A stretch of 57,751 nucleotides of DNA, from NCBI GenBank assembly GCA_947460345.1, contig CANHGM010000020.1, positions 1 through 57,751 on the forward strand, read 5' to 3'. The stretch comes from Bacteroidota bacterium (GTDB lineage Bacteria; Bacteroidota; Bacteroidia; UKL13-3). This document shows, in pieces, positions 55,374 to 57,751 of this stretch (positions within the stretch are counted from its first letter, which is position 1; each line of letters opens with the position of its first letter). The notes under the pieces were generated by a model that saw only the letters and a list, made by a program, of their open reading frames with translations, was not told where the DNA came from and searched no databases. The position numbers and the translations under genes are program-made.

Positions 55374-57751
55374 TTTATTATAGAGATTTTTTGACTGAAT
55401 AATCCTTGTGATGTTTTTACATTGCATATATACACGCCAGCATTCAAGTTTTCGAGGTTTAATTCTATTTCCTTGTGCCCGTCAACCATGGGTACAGAAG
55501 CTTGAGTATATACAATTTTCCCTAACATATCGGTTACTTCTATACCTAAACTAGAAGGTTGAAAAAGAGTGAACATCAGTGTAAATTTGCCATTTGATGG
55601 ATTAGGCACTATTCTTACCAACTTATTATTAATAGGCAAATTTTGAATACTGTTAGCAAGCGGGTCTTCTGAATAGACTGTTAATGCCATGGTTCCTTGG
55701 CCAGTTAACCCATGATTTGGTATCCATTTATTAATTGTCTTCCCTAAATAGTCTGTCTTTATAAGATAAATAAAACCTTTCATTGTTGCAGAAGTGCTGT
55801 TCCAACTTGAAACAATACAATTAGCTTCAGTGTTAAGTGCATTTCCATTATCTATAGCTATCAAAGTAGAATTAGAATTCCTTTTCCAAACATCTAAAAC
55901 CGTTCTACCTGAGGGTTGGGTTATATCAAAATTTTGAACTACTTCGTAAATATCTGCAATATAATCACCTGCTGCAATCCCATTATAACCTTCTGCTAAT
56001 TTTATAGCTGTACCAGATGCTATAGGAGCAGCTGTACTATTATCAAATGTCTTGCTATAATGCTTTACTTCAAATCTTGGCCATCTTATATTTTGAAGTG
56101 TATTTCCTGCGTCAATTTTTCCAAACCCAGATTCTTCATCTTGTCCATTTTGATTAACATCAATTGCATTTATTTCTAGTAATCTTTCTACATCTTTTGG
56201 TGCTAATTTATTAGGTGCATTTGGAGTAGCCTTAATATAACCTAACATTAAAGCAGCTACACCTGACACATGAGGAGCGGCAACTGATGTCCCATAACCC
56301 AAAGATTTATAAGAAATATTGTCATTTCCGACAATAGATGTGTAGTTAACAGGTACTCCTGGGGCAATAAAATCTACATTGTTTCTGTAACATGAAAAAC
56401 CTGAAGCCCAATTCCCATTCTCATCACTCGCTCCAACTCTTAATACCCAATCATCATTATAACATGATGGATAGTTCAAGGCTGTAAAAGGAAAAGTGGG
56501 ATAATTTCCTGAAGCACATGAAAGAACAACATTATTTTGGACTGCAAACCAAATACTCTCCTTTAAAGATTTAGAATTATTAAGACCACCCCAACTATTG
56601 TTCATTATATCTAATGAATAACCATAAATACCATTATATTGAGTAGCTCCTTGATTAATTGCATTTGCAATTACATCCATTGACGAAAAAAAAGTTGCTG
56701 TAGAACCACTAGAAGAACTAGTTACCTTATCAAGAATTTTCATCGCATATAATTCTACACCTCTTGTTTCATTTGAAGGACTAGAAGCAAATAAAGCAGC
56801 ATCTCCACCTGCAATTCCCGCAATTCCTTCACTATTATTTCTTATAGCACCGATTATTCCAGCACACATAGAACCATGTCCAGTTTTGTCAAGTTCAGTT
56901 TTATCATGTATATAATCCTTATTATAAAAATCCCACCCTCCTTTTACTCTAGATTTATTAAAATTTCCAGAACCATCTTCACTTAAATCTACATGATCCC
57001 AGTTTATTCCACTATCATAAATTCCCACTTTTACATCACTGCTTCCAACAGATAAATCCCAAGCAGGAACAATATTTATATTAGCATTAGAGTACTGTGA
57101 ACTTGCATATAAACTTGATTGCTTTTCTGCTGCAAAATCAGGGTCATCTGGCAATGAACATAGTACTGCAACATAATTAGGTTCAGCATATTCTATCCAA
57201 GGTGAAAAAGTATTTAATGAGTCAACGGCCTCTAGCAAAGGCAATGCTTCTGTTTCAGGCCAAGTAATAAGCAAAGCACTCCAAAACTTGGGCATAGGTA
57301 TGGTATCGCCTAGTCTACTTATAGAATAGGTTACGTTTGAAGTAAGGCTTGTATAAATTTTACATGCATCTAAGTTTGCAATATTGGTATTAAAATATTC
57401 GTGCTCTATAATAGTGGCTAATGTGAGCGAATCTACAAACTCATATAACTTGCCGCTTTGAAATGCTGTGTCGTCTACAGCCTTTATAGACATCAATTCG
57501 GGCATAAATTTAACAATCATCTGATTTTTTCTATATATGGGGGTGCCAATGCTATCATAAAATACGGTAGAGTCTTCCACTAAAATATAAGCTGATTTTG
57601 TATGGCTATCAGACGTATAAGCATCATTTACTTCTAATTTAACAGTATAAAGCCCTGGTTCTGTATAAGTATGAGATGGGTTTTGAGATGAAGATGAATC
57701 ACCATCTCCAAAATACCATTTCCAATTGTAGATGCTTCCAAATTCTACAGT
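55370..57751 (-). CDS. PKD-subtilase-T9SS surface protease, 5' end beyond the window
   Basis: The frame is open to the right edge (at least 793 residues). In order: a PKD domain (YNWKWYFGDGDSSSS and SHTYTEPGLYTVKLEV) at the edge, a propeptide-like segment, then peptidase S8 with Asp in VGIYDSGINWDHVDL, His in TGHGSMCAGIIG, the oxyanion Asn in MNNSWGG and Ser in GTSVAAPHVSGVAAL. A beta-rich domain follows, and a T9SS sorting domain (VRIVPNPSNGKFTLMF ... LENLNAGVYICNV) ends it. GTG 57580 is an internal Val of the PKD domain, not a start. It is probably an exported serine protease cotranscribed with the propeller lipoprotein. Confidence 0.92.
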   Translation of the reverse strand, partial: TVEFGSIYNWKWYFGDGDSSSSQNPSHTYTEPGLYTVKLEVNDAYTSDSHTKSAYILVEDSTVFYDSIGTPIYRKNQMIVKFMPELMSIKAVDDTAFQSGKLYEFVDSLTLATIIEHEYFNTNIANLDACKIYTSLTSNVTYSISRLGDTIPMPKFWSALLITWPETEALPLLEAVDSLNTFSPWIEYAEPNYVAVLCSLPDDPDFAAEKQSSLYASSQYSNANINIVPAWDLSVGSSDVKVGIYDSGINWDHVDLSEDGSGNFNKSRVKGGWDFYNKDYIHDKTELDKTGHGSMCAGIIGAIRNNSEGIAGIAGGDAALFASSPSNETRGVELYAMKILDKVTSSSSGSTATFFSSMDVIANAINQGATQYNGIYGYSLDIMNNSWGGLNNSKSLKESIWFAVQNNVVLSCASGNYPTFPFTALNYPSCYNDDWVLRVGASDENGNWASGFSCYRNNVDFIAPGVPVNYTSIVGNDNISYKSLGYGTSVAAPHVSGVAALMLGYIKATPNAPNKLAPKDVERLLEINAIDVNQNGQDEESGFGKIDAGNTLQNIRWPRFEVKHYSKTFDNSTAAPIASGTAIKLAEGYNGIAAGDYIADIYEVVQNFDITQPSGRTVLDVWKRNSNSTLIAIDNGNALNTEANCIVSSWNSTSATMKGFIYLIKTDYLGKTINKWIPNHGLTGQGTMALTVYSEDPLANSIQNLPINNKLVRIVPNPSNGKFTLMFTLFQPSSLGIEVTDMLGKIVYTQASVPMVDGHKEIELNLENLNAGVYICNVKTSQGLFSQKISIIK

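Noticed and set aside
55374-55427. 18-residue extension of the propeller lipoprotein
   Set aside because: It lies within the protease gene; ATG 55373 gives a clean lipoprotein signal and an ATGA overlap.
57580-57751. A start of the subtilase at GTG 57580
   Set aside because: The frame upstream is open to the window edge and encodes a PKD domain, so the codon is internal.
1-57751. CRISPR array, insertion sequence, phage or attachment site
   Set aside because: No regularly spaced repeats, transposase or integrase motifs, or terminal inverted repeats were found in the window.

Overview
The window looks like chromosomal DNA of a free-living Bacteroidota (Flavobacteriia/Sphingobacteriia/Chitinophagia-like; finer placement is not possible by eye). 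The base composition is low GC. At least six secreted proteins end in a type IX secretion (T9SS) C-terminal sorting domain with the YPNP...G-x-Y pattern, and there are many lipoproteins. An exact Bacteroidota sigma -7 element (TAnnTTTG) sits in front of more than a dozen genes, often only 4-25 nt before the start codon. There are no tRNA/rRNA genes, insertion sequences, CRISPR arrays or phage genes that I can see. No gap without a gene exceeds 300 bp.

Layout. 1-2.9 kb: the start of a RumA/RlmD-type 23S rRNA methyltransferase gene (leaving the window), dcd, a Rieske-like lipoprotein and pckA, closed by a bidirectional terminator. 3.0-5.8 kb (minus): a stand-alone T9SS sorting-domain mini-protein, a Sua5-type tRNA t6A enzyme and an NtrC-family sigma-54 regulator. 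5.9-7.8 kb: an MbnP/MbnH-like pair, a copper-binding lipoprotein and its MauG-type diheme partner. 8.0-13.6 kb: a 1850-residue multidomain T9SS surface protein with a full promoter and a strong terminator. 13.6-18.3 kb: a TPR/pseudo-histidine-kinase membrane protein, a T9SS beta-propeller protein, a small lipoprotein and PnuC.

18.3-32.2 kb is mostly housekeeping: two family 2 glycosyltransferases, pyrE, a Nudix hydrolase, infB with a structured leader, recJ, an M24B aminopeptidase, murI followed by two unrecognised envelope genes, a 'choice-of-anchor B' T9SS protein, apaG and a conserved Bacteroidota protein. 32.3-36.7 kb: a PadR regulator with a candidate operator, a PspC membrane protein and pbpC. 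36.8-39.4 kb (minus): an M28-PDZ peptidase, sixA and methylmalonyl-CoA epimerase. 39.5-45.9 kb: a small Lys-rich exported protein followed by a 1986-residue T9SS surface protein. 46.0-53.1 kb: rpsO-pnp with a structured spacer, an RDD protein, a GH3-family enzyme overlapping an outer-membrane barrel gene, a crotonase and a LolD-like ABC ATPase.

53.1-57.75 kb looks like a rearranged accessory locus. It holds a C-terminal scrap of comM/yifB, two short relics resembling the 3' end of a nearby gene, a PorT-like barrel, a propeller lipoprotein and a large PKD-subtilase-T9SS protease cut by the window edge.

The best candidates for unusual biology are the MbnP/MbnH-like pair, the stand-alone sorting-domain protein beside a sigma-54 regulator, the pseudo-kinase gene with its secreted T9SS neighbour, the structured leaders of infB and pnp, and a 26-bp perfect palindrome over a start codon. 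All identifications come from reading translated motifs; no database search was run.
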